Origin: a virus
Direction: 5' to 3' (one strand)
DNA: 35,129 bases
Virus record (IMG/VR): IMGVR_UViG_3300042519_002267
Span: 1-35,129 of that record
The number at the start of each line of letters is the position of its first letter. The stretch's first letter is position 1. The notes beneath the pieces are model-generated. The model had not been told where the DNA came from and ran no database searches. It saw only the letters and a list, made by a program, of their open reading frames with translations. Of this stretch, positions 13,749 to 19,907 are shown piece by piece. The position numbers and the translations under genes were made by a program.

Positions 13749-13991
13749 AGAAGGAAAACGGGAGCGGCGCACGCCCTTTTCGTCCACGATGCGGATTCCT
13801 TCGTCGATCATGGAAGACGCTTCATGCGATAAAACAATCCACGCACCCCAAGCACGATCCCTGTTTGTAAACATATAGTAAAAGCTCCACTCCCATTTAT
13901 TTGTTTCATGGTTAAAGTCGGCATATTCAATGCGCGCCCACTCGCCTTTAATTGGGTTTTTAGAGTCTTCTTTTAGATTTTTTGTTTTCAT
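13743..13991 (-). CDS. Cassette 9 protein, unknown
   Basis: Protein of 82 residues. It is Trp/Tyr rich in the middle (NHETNKWEWSFYYMFTNRDRAWGAWIVL), compatible with a small beta-sheet protein, and soluble. The stop TAA is within R' of attC H. The gene is more AT-rich than the structural genes. Unrecognised; as a cassette gene it is a candidate accessory or anti-defence factor. Confidence 0.65.
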   Translation of the reverse strand: MKTKNLKEDSKNPIKGEWARIEYADFNHETNKWEWSFYYMFTNRDRAWGAWIVLSHEASSMIDEGIRIVDEKGVRRSRFPSV

Positions 13992-14028
13992 GCTTTCGGT
14001 TGGTTATTAAGAATTAAAAGGCATCAGA

Positions 14029-14115
14029 GCCTAACCAGTCGATACAGCAAACGCATGTAATCGTCACGGGTTTGGCTAGTGGTTAGGGCTGCGCCTCTGA
14101 GCTTAGACGTTAGGC
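14029..14115 (+). other. attC site I
   Basis: R'' GCCTAAC 14029-14035, L'' GATACAGC, L' region CTGAGC, spacer TTAGAC, R' GTTAGGC 14109-14115. The left stem is more degenerate than in B or D, but the right end is identical to that of B. Confidence 0.8.
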
Positions 14116-14394
14116 AGATTTTAAGACAAAGTATGCGTGCTCCACATTGCATTCGTCCCATTCACCATGAAAGCACTTAGCCAGTGGTTGATATGCCTCA
14201 TGGATGATCTTACTGAGCCGTGCGTTTTCAGCTTCCAGCTCTTTAACCTTTTCGTGGTATTCGTGTGCCCATTTGGTTTCACTAGCCAACTCGCGCTCTA
14301 GTTCGCGGGCGAAGTCGGCATCGACGTATTCCTCGTCAGGATGCGCGTGGATTCCGCTAAATTTAGCATCCTCGGTTCTTGGTGTGTCACTCAT
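14110..14394 (-). CDS. Cassette 10: coiled-coil phage protein, unknown
   Basis: Protein of 94 residues from ATG 14394. SDTPRTEDAKF ... VDADFARELERELASE ... KVKELEAENARLSKIIHEA is the pattern of a common small phage protein with a C-terminal coiled coil. The stop TAA is in R' of attC I. It carries the same 43-bp leader as cassette 1 and follows rusA directly, so it is the first cassette in the transcribed direction. No complete attC lies on its rusA side. Confidence 0.7.
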   Translation of the reverse strand: MSDTPRTEDAKFSGIHAHPDEEYVDADFARELERELASETKWAHEYHEKVKELEAENARLSKIIHEAYQPLAKCFHGEWDECNVEHAYFVLKSA

Positions 14395-14434
14395 GTTTAT
14401 TTTTCGGCGTTTTTTTAACACGTTTAAACGTCAT
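14392..14434 (-). promoter_or_regulatory. Conserved leader with small upstream frame (cassette 10 copy)
   Basis: Same 43-bp leader as at 10070-10112. Here the upstream frame is complete: 15 codons from ATG 14434, with a TGA at 14387-14389 that overlaps the cassette 10 start region. This arrangement allows termination-reinitiation. Confidence 0.5.
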
Positions 14435-14465
14435 GTTTATTTATTAGTTATTTTAGAAACGGCCA

Positions 14466-14891
14466 TCAGAGCTCACTGATTTCAACGTGAATCGCTGGAG
14501 TCCATCCACTTCGCTTGCACAAAATTAGCGTGGTTACTTGCGAGTCATCGACCCAAAATCCCTGTTTCGTAAGCACGTCCATGAGGGTTTTTGCGCAGTT
14601 GTCCACGTCGGGGCGGGTTATTTTTGGCGTCGAAAAATCCAAATCTTCAGCCCGCTCCTTGTGCTTTTTTTCCTCGGCCTTGGTGAATGGAAAGACAAAG
14701 GTTATCGTCGCTTGAACTGCCCCAAAAAAAGGCGACTTGGGGCAATGCAACATGCAAAGGCGTGTAAGCCGATTCTCCTCTGCCACGATTTCCTTTTTCT
14801 TAAAGAACATGACGCGCCCGCATCGAACCATTACGCCCTTGTGCTGCGCGGTTGTTTTAGACGCGCCTGGAATGGTGAATGCGATTTTCAT
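14466..14891 (-). CDS. rusA: RusA-family Holliday junction resolvase
   Basis: Protein of 141 residues. RPDVDNCAKTLMDVL (about 93-107) and GFWVDDSQV (about 111-119) are the RusA signature, with the conserved Asp residues that bind metal. The enzyme cuts four-way junctions, probably to resolve replication or recombination intermediates before packaging. It is the last non-cassette gene of the leftward unit. Its stop TGA overlaps an ATG (TCTGATGG), the same boundary sequence that recurs at cassette edges. The start overlaps the upstream stop by ATGA. Confidence 0.9.
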   Translation of the reverse strand: MKIAFTIPGASKTTAQHKGVMVRCGRVMFFKKKEIVAEENRLTRLCMLHCPKSPFFGAVQATITFVFPFTKAEEKKHKERAEDLDFSTPKITRPDVDNCAKTLMDVLTKQGFWVDDSQVTTLILCKRSGWTPAIHVEISEL

Positions 14892-15070
14892 TCGTTGGCT
14901 TTGTGGTTGGCGATCACGTCGCGGGCGATAGCGAGAAGGCAGTCTTCAGCCTCGCCAATTTCGGCGGGCGTGTACCTCATGGCCACGGGCACATCTCGGT
15001 GATAGGGCGGCTTTCCGCGTCTCCATTTTTGGTAATCGGTCACGATTTCAACGGCTTTGCGTAGGGTCAT
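14888..15070 (-). CDS. 60-residue protein of replication operon
   Basis: Small soluble helical protein (TLRKAVEIVTDYQKWRRGK ... YTPAEIGEAEDCLLAIARDVI). It overlaps rusA downstream and the DnaA-domain gene upstream, both by ATGA, so it is surely translated with them. This type of small phage protein is common beside rusA, but I know no function for it. Confidence 0.7.
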   Translation of the reverse strand: MTLRKAVEIVTDYQKWRRGKPPYHRDVPVAMRYTPAEIGEAEDCLLAIARDVIANHKANE

Positions 15071-15516
15071 TGTATTTTTGTTTTCTTGGTTTTATTGGCT
15101 GCAAACAAAGGAATTTCGTGGGCGTCAAGCCGTGCTCGGCATTCGGCGCGGATTGTGATCATTTCGGCGGCGAACTTAGCATCCACATCCATGCGCTTCT
15201 TGGCGGCATCTACGCCGTGCCAAACGGTACCATGCGCAGCCCCAGTCCAGAAGCTAGCGGCGATTTGGGCGTCGCTTAGTTCGGTCAGCTCGCGGCAGAG
15301 GAGAAAGCAGGCGTGTCGGGCATTGGCAACTTTTTCGCTGCGGCCCTTGTTTTGGAGCACCATTAGTGGCACGTTGAAGGCGGCGGAAACGCATCGCTGC
15401 ACGATTTCGACGCGCTTGTTTTTGGGCGAGTAAACGAAGCGGCTCAGTCGCTCGTTAAGCTCGATTGACTCTGTGTTAATTTCGATGAGTCGTTTTATGA
15501 TGTCTTGCGGTGTCAT
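15067..15516 (-). CDS. Stand-alone DnaA domain IV-like DNA-binding protein
   Basis: Protein of 149 residues from ATG 15516 (a TTG-type extension to 15555 is less likely). Residues about 38-110 align with the DnaA C-terminal DNA-binding domain: VSAAFNVPLMVLQNKGRSEKVANARH, then LLCRELTELSDAQIAASF, then the HGTVWHG helix corresponding to DnaA DHTTVxHA. No AAA+ ATPase domain is present. It probably recognises a DnaA-box-like site, as a replication initiator accessory, regulator or host DnaA competitor (inference). Confidence 0.75.
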   Translation of the reverse strand: MTPQDIIKRLIEINTESIELNERLSRFVYSPKNKRVEIVQRCVSAAFNVPLMVLQNKGRSEKVANARHACFLLCRELTELSDAQIAASFWTGAAHGTVWHGVDAAKKRMDVDAKFAAEMITIRAECRARLDAHEIPLFAANKTKKTKIQ

Positions 15517-15526
15517 TATTGGTTTT

Positions 15527-15820
15527 TCAATCGTCAATCGTTGCGTAAGTTTCAAACATGGAGACGGTCAGCTTTGCGCCTGTGGCTCCACGGATTGTAA
15601 GGCGGTAATCAGGTATGGCGCTAGGCCCGCGCCTGCCGATGTATTCCAAGGCGATAACCTCGCCAACTAGGCTGCGTCCTTCGTGGATGAATCGGCAGGT
15701 CTTGCATATCCATTGGCGAGGGCGGCAGGGGTGAGGGTCTTTTTCGCCTTCAGGTGCTCCATGCGCGCGCGGATCATGGCCGCTCGCACTTCCATTTTTG
15801 CTTGCTCCGGTGTTTTGCAT
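15527..15820 (-). CDS. Overlapping or frameshifted frame, CxxC protein
   Basis: The 97-residue frame overlaps the basic protein gene by 154 bp. Its C-terminal half (WICKTCRFIHEG ... GEVIALEYIG ... YRLTIRGATGAKLTVSMFETYATIDD) is clearly protein-like, but the N-terminal part looks like shadow sequence and ATG 15820 is the only early start. A -1 slip of the basic protein gene at GAAAAAG (plus strand 15739-15745) would join the two frames exactly at DPHPCRPRQWICKTC. Alternatives are a true overlap or an assembly error in the A-run. Confidence 0.45.
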   Translation of the reverse strand: MQNTGASKNGSASGHDPRAHGAPEGEKDPHPCRPRQWICKTCRFIHEGRSLVGEVIALEYIGRRGPSAIPDYRLTIRGATGAKLTVSMFETYATIDD

Positions 15821-16005
15821 GTGGGTGATTTTCGCTTTGGTTTATCCGATCCAGCGCACTTGGGACGACATCCCGCAGCTTGACGCCGCTTGGCATCGCA
15901 CTTGCGCCGAGACTCTCGCGCTCGCTCGGGGTGTCGGTCTCGATAGGCTTGCGACCGCCGGCGGTTGCGTTCGTCCTGATGCTCTTTCGTGGTTGTAGCT
16001 GGCAT
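15667..16005 (-). CDS. Small basic protein, unknown
   Basis: Protein of 112 residues from ATG 16005. The N-terminal region is very Arg/Lys rich (RNRRRSQAYRDRHPERARESRRK), a pattern seen in phage HNH-adjacent or DNA-binding proteins, with a few Cys residues (CRPKC, PTCKT). The C-terminal 50 residues overlap another open frame, see 15527-15820. Confidence 0.6.
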   Translation of the reverse strand: MPATTTKEHQDERNRRRSQAYRDRHPERARESRRKCDAKRRQAAGCRPKCAGSDKPKRKSPTCKTPEQAKMEVRAAMIRARMEHLKAKKTLTPAALANGYARPADSSTKDAA

Positions 16006-16042
16006 TATTTTAGGCAATCGTCATTCCGACCTCGTCAACCAT

Positions 16043-16213
16043 CTATTGCACGCTTGCCGCATCCAGCGGCAGCAGCCCCACGGGATTAACTTTCGGCGCG
16101 TCAAACCCGCTGAAGTACTGCGCATCCTTGCAGCTCCGATAAAGGTTGATGCTATCCGGCGCGGCCCAGTATTTCACGGCCTTCACTTGTTTCGTTTTTG
16201 TTGGTTTTTTCAT
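16043..16213 (-). CDS. 56-residue protein, unknown
   Basis: Minus-strand frame from ATG 16213 in a gap that otherwise would be empty. It has a basic N-terminus (MKKPTKTKQVKAVKYW) followed by a compact region (NLYRSCKDAQYFSGFDAPKVNPVGLLPLD). It sits between the replication protein and the basic protein in the same direction. Unrecognised. Confidence 0.55.
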   Translation of the reverse strand: MKKPTKTKQVKAVKYWAAPDSINLYRSCKDAQYFSGFDAPKVNPVGLLPLDAASVQ

Positions 16214-16226
16214 TGATTTGTTTTGG

Positions 16227-16745
16227 TTACGATTTCCCTTGTGCTTTCATCTGCGCGAGAATCGCCTTTCGGTGATCATCGGGAACTTGGCCCCATTCGT
16301 AATGGTGGCAATCTCCTCCGGGAGCATATGGGCACGTTGGCATCTCCTCTGCTACCCACTCTTTCCACCCAGTTGGCGCGCCAATGGCAGGCTTTAACGG
16401 CGCAGCGTATGGCGTCTTTTTAGTCTTAATCTCAGCGCGTTTCCAGTATTCTATTGCCGATTTCCATGATGTCATCCGCGTGCTTCCGCTTATCTTCCAT
16501 CCTTTTTTTTCGTAGCCGAGGCACCACTCATGCCCATCTAGCGGCCACCCGATGCCGATTGAGTAGGCCGTGACTTCTTGCGGCGTTGGCGGGGTAAAGG
16601 CGGCACGCTTGCCCTTTGTGCTCTTGGCGTAGCACTCGCTAATCACCGCCTTGGCTTCAACTGGAGTCAGCTTATGGTTGCAGATTTGCGCATCCTTCAG
16701 CGCGCTAAAACAGATTTCCGCAAATGCGTCCGATTCTTGGCTCAT
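16227..16745 (-). CDS. Replication protein, DnaD/DnaT-like C-terminal domain
   Basis: Protein of 172 residues from ATG 16745, preceded by an AACCAAC leader. The central region FTPPTPQEVTAY ... GWPLDGHEWCLGYEKKGWKI, then TSWKSAIEYWKR, matches the conserved PTxxEVxxY ... YExxGWxxG ... WKxAxxxW module found in many phage replisome organiser and DnaT-like proteins. The C-terminal part has Cys/His residues (TCPYAPGGDCHHY) that could bind metal. Likely role: loading the replicative helicase or binding the origin (inference). Confidence 0.65.
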   Translation of the reverse strand: MSQESDAFAEICFSALKDAQICNHKLTPVEAKAVISECYAKSTKGKRAAFTPPTPQEVTAYSIGIGWPLDGHEWCLGYEKKGWKISGSTRMTSWKSAIEYWKRAEIKTKKTPYAAPLKPAIGAPTGWKEWVAEEMPTCPYAPGGDCHHYEWGQVPDDHRKAILAQMKAQGKS

Positions 16746-16792
16746 GTTGGTTAATTGGCCGCCCAAGTGTTAGCACTCAGGCGGCATGTTGG

Positions 16793-17026
16793 TTAATGTT
16801 TACTGACTCGATTCCTGCCAGTCGCCCTCATCATCGTGAATTTCCCGTCTTTGCCGTGGCGTGCCTTCTCTTTTTCGATCTTGGCGAAAAAGTAGTCCTG
16901 CCACTCAAGGGCGCGGCCTAGCTTGATTGCTTCGGCGTGGACTTTCTCGAACTTGTGCGCCCTGCCTAGCGCGTAGCCTAGCCCAGCGAAGGCTAGGAAT
17001 AGGCTGGCGGTGATTAGTGTAGGCAT
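16793..17026 (-). CDS. Small membrane-anchored protein
   Basis: Protein of 77 residues with one N-terminal hydrophobic helix (residues 3-20, LITASLFLAFAGLGYALG) and a charged cytoplasmic-type tail. It overlaps the upstream gene by 13 bp. Location in the recombination operon gives no functional clue. Confidence 0.6.
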   Translation of the reverse strand: MPTLITASLFLAFAGLGYALGRAHKFEKVHAEAIKLGRALEWQDYFFAKIEKEKARHGKDGKFTMMRATGRNRVSKH

Positions 17027-17493
17027 GGACTGAAAGGCACGTCACCGAACTCCTCAGAACCTGCCCCGCCCCGGTTCGCCTGCTCTGCCTCGGTCGGCGC
17101 GGCGGGCTTAGGCTTGGCCTTGCTCGGATCTTTAGGCTTGTTCGTGTATTGGGGCGGAACATACGCACCGGAATCAATCTCGGCTTGCGCCTGATCGAGT
17201 AATTTGCGCATTGCCAAGTCTTCCGGCTTAGGCGGCGCGCCTTGGTATCCCTTTGGCTGATACCCAAGCCAGAAGGCCAACGCCTTGCCGCTCAGGTCGC
17301 CAAACTGAATCCCGCCGTCGAACTTCGCCCACATGGGCACGCGGGCGGCTTTCCAGCCGTCGAATACGCCCTCTTTGTGGCCGCTCGCATTCTTTACCCC
17401 TCCCCCGCTTCCGTTGGCCTTAATCGCCGTTAGAATGTCCTTCAGCAGTCCGATTATTTGGTCGTTTTGTTCTAATGTGTTTGGGTCGCTCAT
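17014..17493 (-). CDS. Recombination-operon protein, unknown
   Basis: Protein of 159 residues. A short N-terminal helical segment is followed by a Gly-rich linker, a conserved-looking core (VPMWAKFDGGIQFGDLSGKALAFWLGYQPK), a Pro/Lys-rich linker, and an acidic C-terminal EEFGDVPF. That tail resembles the DDxIPF tip of single-strand binding proteins but is followed by five more residues. It is directly downstream of the exonuclease, so a single-strand DNA role is possible but unproven. Confidence 0.55.
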   Translation of the reverse strand: MSDPNTLEQNDQIIGLLKDILTAIKANGSGGGVKNASGHKEGVFDGWKAARVPMWAKFDGGIQFGDLSGKALAFWLGYQPKGYQGAPPKPEDLAMRKLLDQAQAEIDSGAYVPPQYTNKPKDPSKAKPKPAAPTEAEQANRGGAGSEEFGDVPFSPCLH

Positions 17494-17496
17494 TGG

Positions 17497-18132
17497 TTAT
17501 CCGTTAAGTTTGAGTTTAGGAATAGTGATTTCGCGGGCGGCCTTGTAATCGGCTACGAATAGATCGAGCGAAGTGGCGAGCTTTTCCGTGTAGTCGTCCC
17601 AATGGACTTGCACATGATGCGGCTTCATTCCTGGGAAATAAGACCAGAAATGCCACTCGGTGAGGCCGGTTACGGCCATTGACCCGTGTACCTGCTGCTT
17701 GTAATCGTCTGGCAGGCCACCGTCTAAAACGTAGCCGATGTGGGTCTTGGGCGACGGGCATTTGATCTCGAGTCCGGCCATGTATTCGCCGGCGGCATCG
17801 GTAATGAGGCCATCGGGCGAGCATCCTGTGACTCCATCGTCCCGAATGCAAAAGCCGACCTGGGCCACGCTCAGACCGGTGGCATCGACGAACGCGCGCC
17901 GAGCCTCCGGCTCAAGGTCGTTGCCGCGCTGCATCTCGGCGCTCTTAAAGCTGTAGCTCCACTCGGGGCAGAAGGTCTGGCCGATTAGCTCGCGAATGTA
18001 ACCCTTGGCCGTCTTGCTCAAATCTCCCTTCGCGGCGGTGATGATGTCGGAGAAACGGGAGGCAGTAGGCCGTCCGCAGCGGGCCTGTAACCATTCGGCG
18101 CTGCCTTGCTCAAGCTCAAGAATAACTCTCAT
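17497..18132 (-). CDS. YqaJ/lambda-type exonuclease
   Basis: Protein of 211 residues. GSAEWLQARCGRPTASRFSDII near the N-terminus, RGNDLEPEARRAF, GCSPDGLI (catalytic Asp), GLEIKCPSP (Glu and Lys of the PD-(D/E)xK core) and YKQQVHGSMAVTG are the ordered motifs of lambda-type exonucleases. It digests 5' strands of duplex ends to make 3' single strands for the annealing protein encoded just upstream (ATGA overlap). Together they form a Red-like recombination pair. Confidence 0.93.
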   Translation of the reverse strand: MRVILELEQGSAEWLQARCGRPTASRFSDIITAAKGDLSKTAKGYIRELIGQTFCPEWSYSFKSAEMQRGNDLEPEARRAFVDATGLSVAQVGFCIRDDGVTGCSPDGLITDAAGEYMAGLEIKCPSPKTHIGYVLDGGLPDDYKQQVHGSMAVTGLTEWHFWSYFPGMKPHHVQVHWDDYTEKLATSLDLFVADYKAAREITIPKLKLNG

Positions 18133-18932
18133 TGTGCGACCTCCCCTTGTACGTCAGCGCCCACCAGCGCAAACGGGTCAAGAGGATCTGATAGCGCAAC
18201 GGTGTCGCGCTTGGTCGTCGCTTTGGCATCTATCTCAATAACGTCATCGTCGTTTTCGGTCGCGTCCCGAACTTCTGGCGACAAGGGCAACCACTTAGAG
18301 AGGCGGCGGAATGCCGTCTTTTTAGCCATCTCGTTAAAGTCAGTGACCCACGGGCCAGACGTGCCGGCGCGGCTACGCTTGCGGATCGCCTCAACCTCAT
18401 CGCGGTGCATTACTTCGGCCTTTATGGTGCCGTCCTTAAACCGGCAAAGCGCGTAAAAAGCATATGCCTCGCCGCGTGGTGTCTTGAGGTTGATCGTGTG
18501 TTTTTTGATCTCGCCCATATCCCATTCAAAAACATCGTTTTCGCAAACGATGTCCGCGTGTAGGTAGCTGACCAATCCGCTGCGCATGACCAGCTCGGCA
18601 ATGCCCTTGTAGTCGATGATAAGCGTGCATTGATCTTTGTACGGGATCAGGTGGGCGCGGCGTCCATCCGGCTCAAGGCCGTACTGGGCGAGCTGAAGCA
18701 GGCTGTTAAGCAAGCTCGCCTGCGTGCACTCTGCCAGCTTTGGCGTTTTAAGCATCGCCGTGATTGCCACCCTCACGAATCGCTCGGGGCTTAGGATTTT
18801 TGGCAAAACCTTGGCAATCTGTTCAGCAAACTTCGGGCTTTCGATCTGCTCCCGAATAGTCGCTGGTTTCTTCGGAACTGCGGGCGCACTTGGCGCGGCT
18901 TGCGTGACTGTCGTTTGTGTGTTTTCGTTCAT
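18129..18932 (-). CDS. recT: RecT-family single-strand annealing protein
   Basis: Protein of 267 residues. An Ala/Pro-rich disordered N-terminus is followed by the RecT core: LSPERFVRVAITAMLKTP, the LLNSLLQLAQYGLEPDGRRAHLIPY segment, CTLIIDYKGIAELVMRSG, and the C-terminal GPWVTDFNEMAKKTAFRRLSKWLPLSPE. It pairs complementary single strands produced by the downstream exonuclease. The acidic tail may contact partner proteins. Confidence 0.95.
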   Translation of the reverse strand: MNENTQTTVTQAAPSAPAVPKKPATIREQIESPKFAEQIAKVLPKILSPERFVRVAITAMLKTPKLAECTQASLLNSLLQLAQYGLEPDGRRAHLIPYKDQCTLIIDYKGIAELVMRSGLVSYLHADIVCENDVFEWDMGEIKKHTINLKTPRGEAYAFYALCRFKDGTIKAEVMHRDEVEAIRKRSRAGTSGPWVTDFNEMAKKTAFRRLSKWLPLSPEVRDATENDDDVIEIDAKATTKRDTVALSDPLDPFALVGADVQGEVAQ

Positions 18933-18947
18933 GTTTTTGGTTTTTTG

Positions 18948-19190
18948 TTACTTGGTTGAGTCGTACCCTTTAGCCTTGGCCCATGCCGTAAGATGGTCAA
19001 AAAGGTCGCCCATTTTGGTGATAGGATGCACCGCGTGCCGTGCCTGGCGCCATGCCTTGAGTTCATCCGCCGTAGCAGCATCCACGCTGCCCGCTACGCA
19101 TTCGCGTTTTCTCCCGCTTGCCGATAAAACAGGCCTTCCGCATTTTCGAGGGTGCCCGCTTGCCATTTGGTATCCGTTGTTTTCGTGCAT
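18948..19190 (-). CDS. Small ribbon-helix-helix-like protein
   Basis: Protein of 80 residues. CGRPVLSASGRKRECVAGSVDAATADELKAW resembles the GRPxxxxxxR(x)VxVRLxxxxxxxL opening of ribbon-helix-helix regulators, followed by an amphipathic helix. It starts the recombination block next to a large hairpin (19241-19320). It may bind DNA in the control of the operon; family not firmly identified. Confidence 0.5.
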   Translation of the reverse strand: MHENNGYQMASGHPRKCGRPVLSASGRKRECVAGSVDAATADELKAWRQARHAVHPITKMGDLFDHLTAWAKAKGYDSTK

Positions 19191-19240
19191 TGTTAGTTTT
19201 TTGGTTTAGTTGGCCGTCCAACTTTCGGCCGGAAAATTGA

Positions 19241-19320
19241 ACCCCTCCCGCCGCTTGGTATCTCCCGACTTTGTCGCGTTACCACACGGAGACAAATCGG
19301 GTTCAAGCGGTCGGTGGGGT
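19241..19320. other. Large nested hairpin in the leftward operon
   Basis: CCGCTTG (19251-19257) pairs with CAAGCGG (19304-19310). CCCGACTTTGTC (19264-19275) pairs with GACAAATCGGG (19291-19301, one bulge). ACCCC (19241-19245) pairs with GGGGT (19316-19320). A smaller GGCCG/CGGCC stem lies at 19212-19230. There is no T-run, so it is not a simple terminator. It occupies a 138-bp non-coding gap and may be an mRNA processing, attenuation or replication structure. Confidence 0.6.
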
Positions 19321-19328
19321 AAGTGGTT

Positions 19329-19466
19329 TTATCGCATCGCGCCCGCAAAAACGTAGGAGGCAAAGAATGCAAAGCCAGCCATTACAAGGCCGCTGGCGAG
19401 CCATTCAGGCCAGTTTAAGCGCTTTTTCGGCGTGAAGCGGCCCGTCAATCCGTAGTTTGGTGTCAT
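19329..19466 (-). CDS. 45-residue membrane protein
   Basis: Frame from ATG 19466, 5 bp after the upstream stop. A basic N-terminus (TGRFTPKKRLNW) is followed by a hydrophobic helix (WLASGLVMAGFAFFASYVFAGA). A longer frame to 19631 would overlap the zinc-knuckle gene and is rejected. Unknown function. Confidence 0.5.
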   Translation of the reverse strand: MTPNYGLTGRFTPKKRLNWPEWLASGLVMAGFAFFASYVFAGAMR

Positions 19467-19470
19467 TGGC

Positions 19471-19698
19471 TTAAATCGCAGGCCTTTTGGTTTGGCCGTA
19501 AATCGAGATAAAGTGGCCAATGATTTCGGATACCGCGTCAAACGGCTCCTCAGCTTGGCACTCCTCCCCTTCGCTCTCGGCTTTAATCTCGGCTGCAATC
19601 CGCATCTCGGCAAGCTCCCAGATGCGCTCACCCTCGGGGCATCCGATTAAATGGTGACCAAAGCATCCGCATTCGCTGCACTGTGTTTGGCGGCTCAT
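19471..19698 (-). CDS. Small protein with CCHC zinc-knuckle
   Basis: Protein of 75 residues. Residues 7-20 read C-x2-C-G-x2-G-H-x4-C, the exact spacing and Gly pattern of a retroviral-type zinc knuckle that binds single-stranded nucleic acid. The rest is acidic (EAESEGEECQAEEPFD) and ends in a hydrophobic strand. It overlaps the upstream gene by 4 bp. It may bind RNA or single-stranded DNA in the recombination operon (inference). Confidence 0.65.
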   Translation of the reverse strand: MSRQTQCSECGCFGHHLIGCPEGERIWELAEMRIAAEIKAESEGEECQAEEPFDAVSEIIGHFISIYGQTKRPAI

Positions 19699-19901
19699 TT
19701 ATCGCCCTCCTCTGGGTGCCACCTTTTGGAATTTTCAACCGCCAAATCAATAAACTTTGCCAGCATGGCGCAAGAAATAGAATCACCAGGCTCAGTCATC
19801 ACCCCGAGCGCGCCGATTAAATAATTAAAAGCTGCTGCTTGGCGCTCATGCCCGCTCAACACTACGCTTTTGATTCGTTTCGATTCATCGGAATGTTTCA
19901 T
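19695..19901 (-). CDS. 68-residue protein, unknown
   Basis: Small helical protein (SGHERQAAAFNYLIGALGVMTEPGD ... AMLAKFIDLAVENSKRW). Coupled by ATGA to the zinc-knuckle gene. No motif recognised. Confidence 0.55.
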   Translation of the reverse strand: MKHSDESKRIKSVVLSGHERQAAAFNYLIGALGVMTEPGDSISCAMLAKFIDLAVENSKRWHPEEGDK

Positions 19902-19907
19902 GGTCGT

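Larger units (their letters stand above)
9810..14465 (+). mobile_element. Phage-borne integron-type gene cassette array (CALIN-like)
   Basis: From an R'-type core GTTGGGC at 9810-9816 to the 3' end of rusA, nine attC-like sites of about 87-103 bp alternate with ten short cassettes. Each site begins with RYYYAAC and ends with GTTRRRY. Each has a 5-base spacer, an 8-base L'' box, a 7-base L' box lacking one base, and a 5-7-base spacer before R'. This is integron attC geometry, including the extrahelical base. For cassettes 1-4 the R' at the left edge and R'' at the right edge are exact reverse complements, as a once-circular cassette requires. No integron integrase lies in the genome, so mobility would need a host IntI. 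Polarity is plus-strand; most genes are on the minus strand. Confidence 0.85.

Noticed and set aside
9810-14465. Array as ordinary intergenic terminators or phage promoter stem-loops
   Set aside because: The core boxes, L''/L' one-base difference, spacers and complementary cassette ends recur together, which simple terminators would not show; no T-runs follow the stems.
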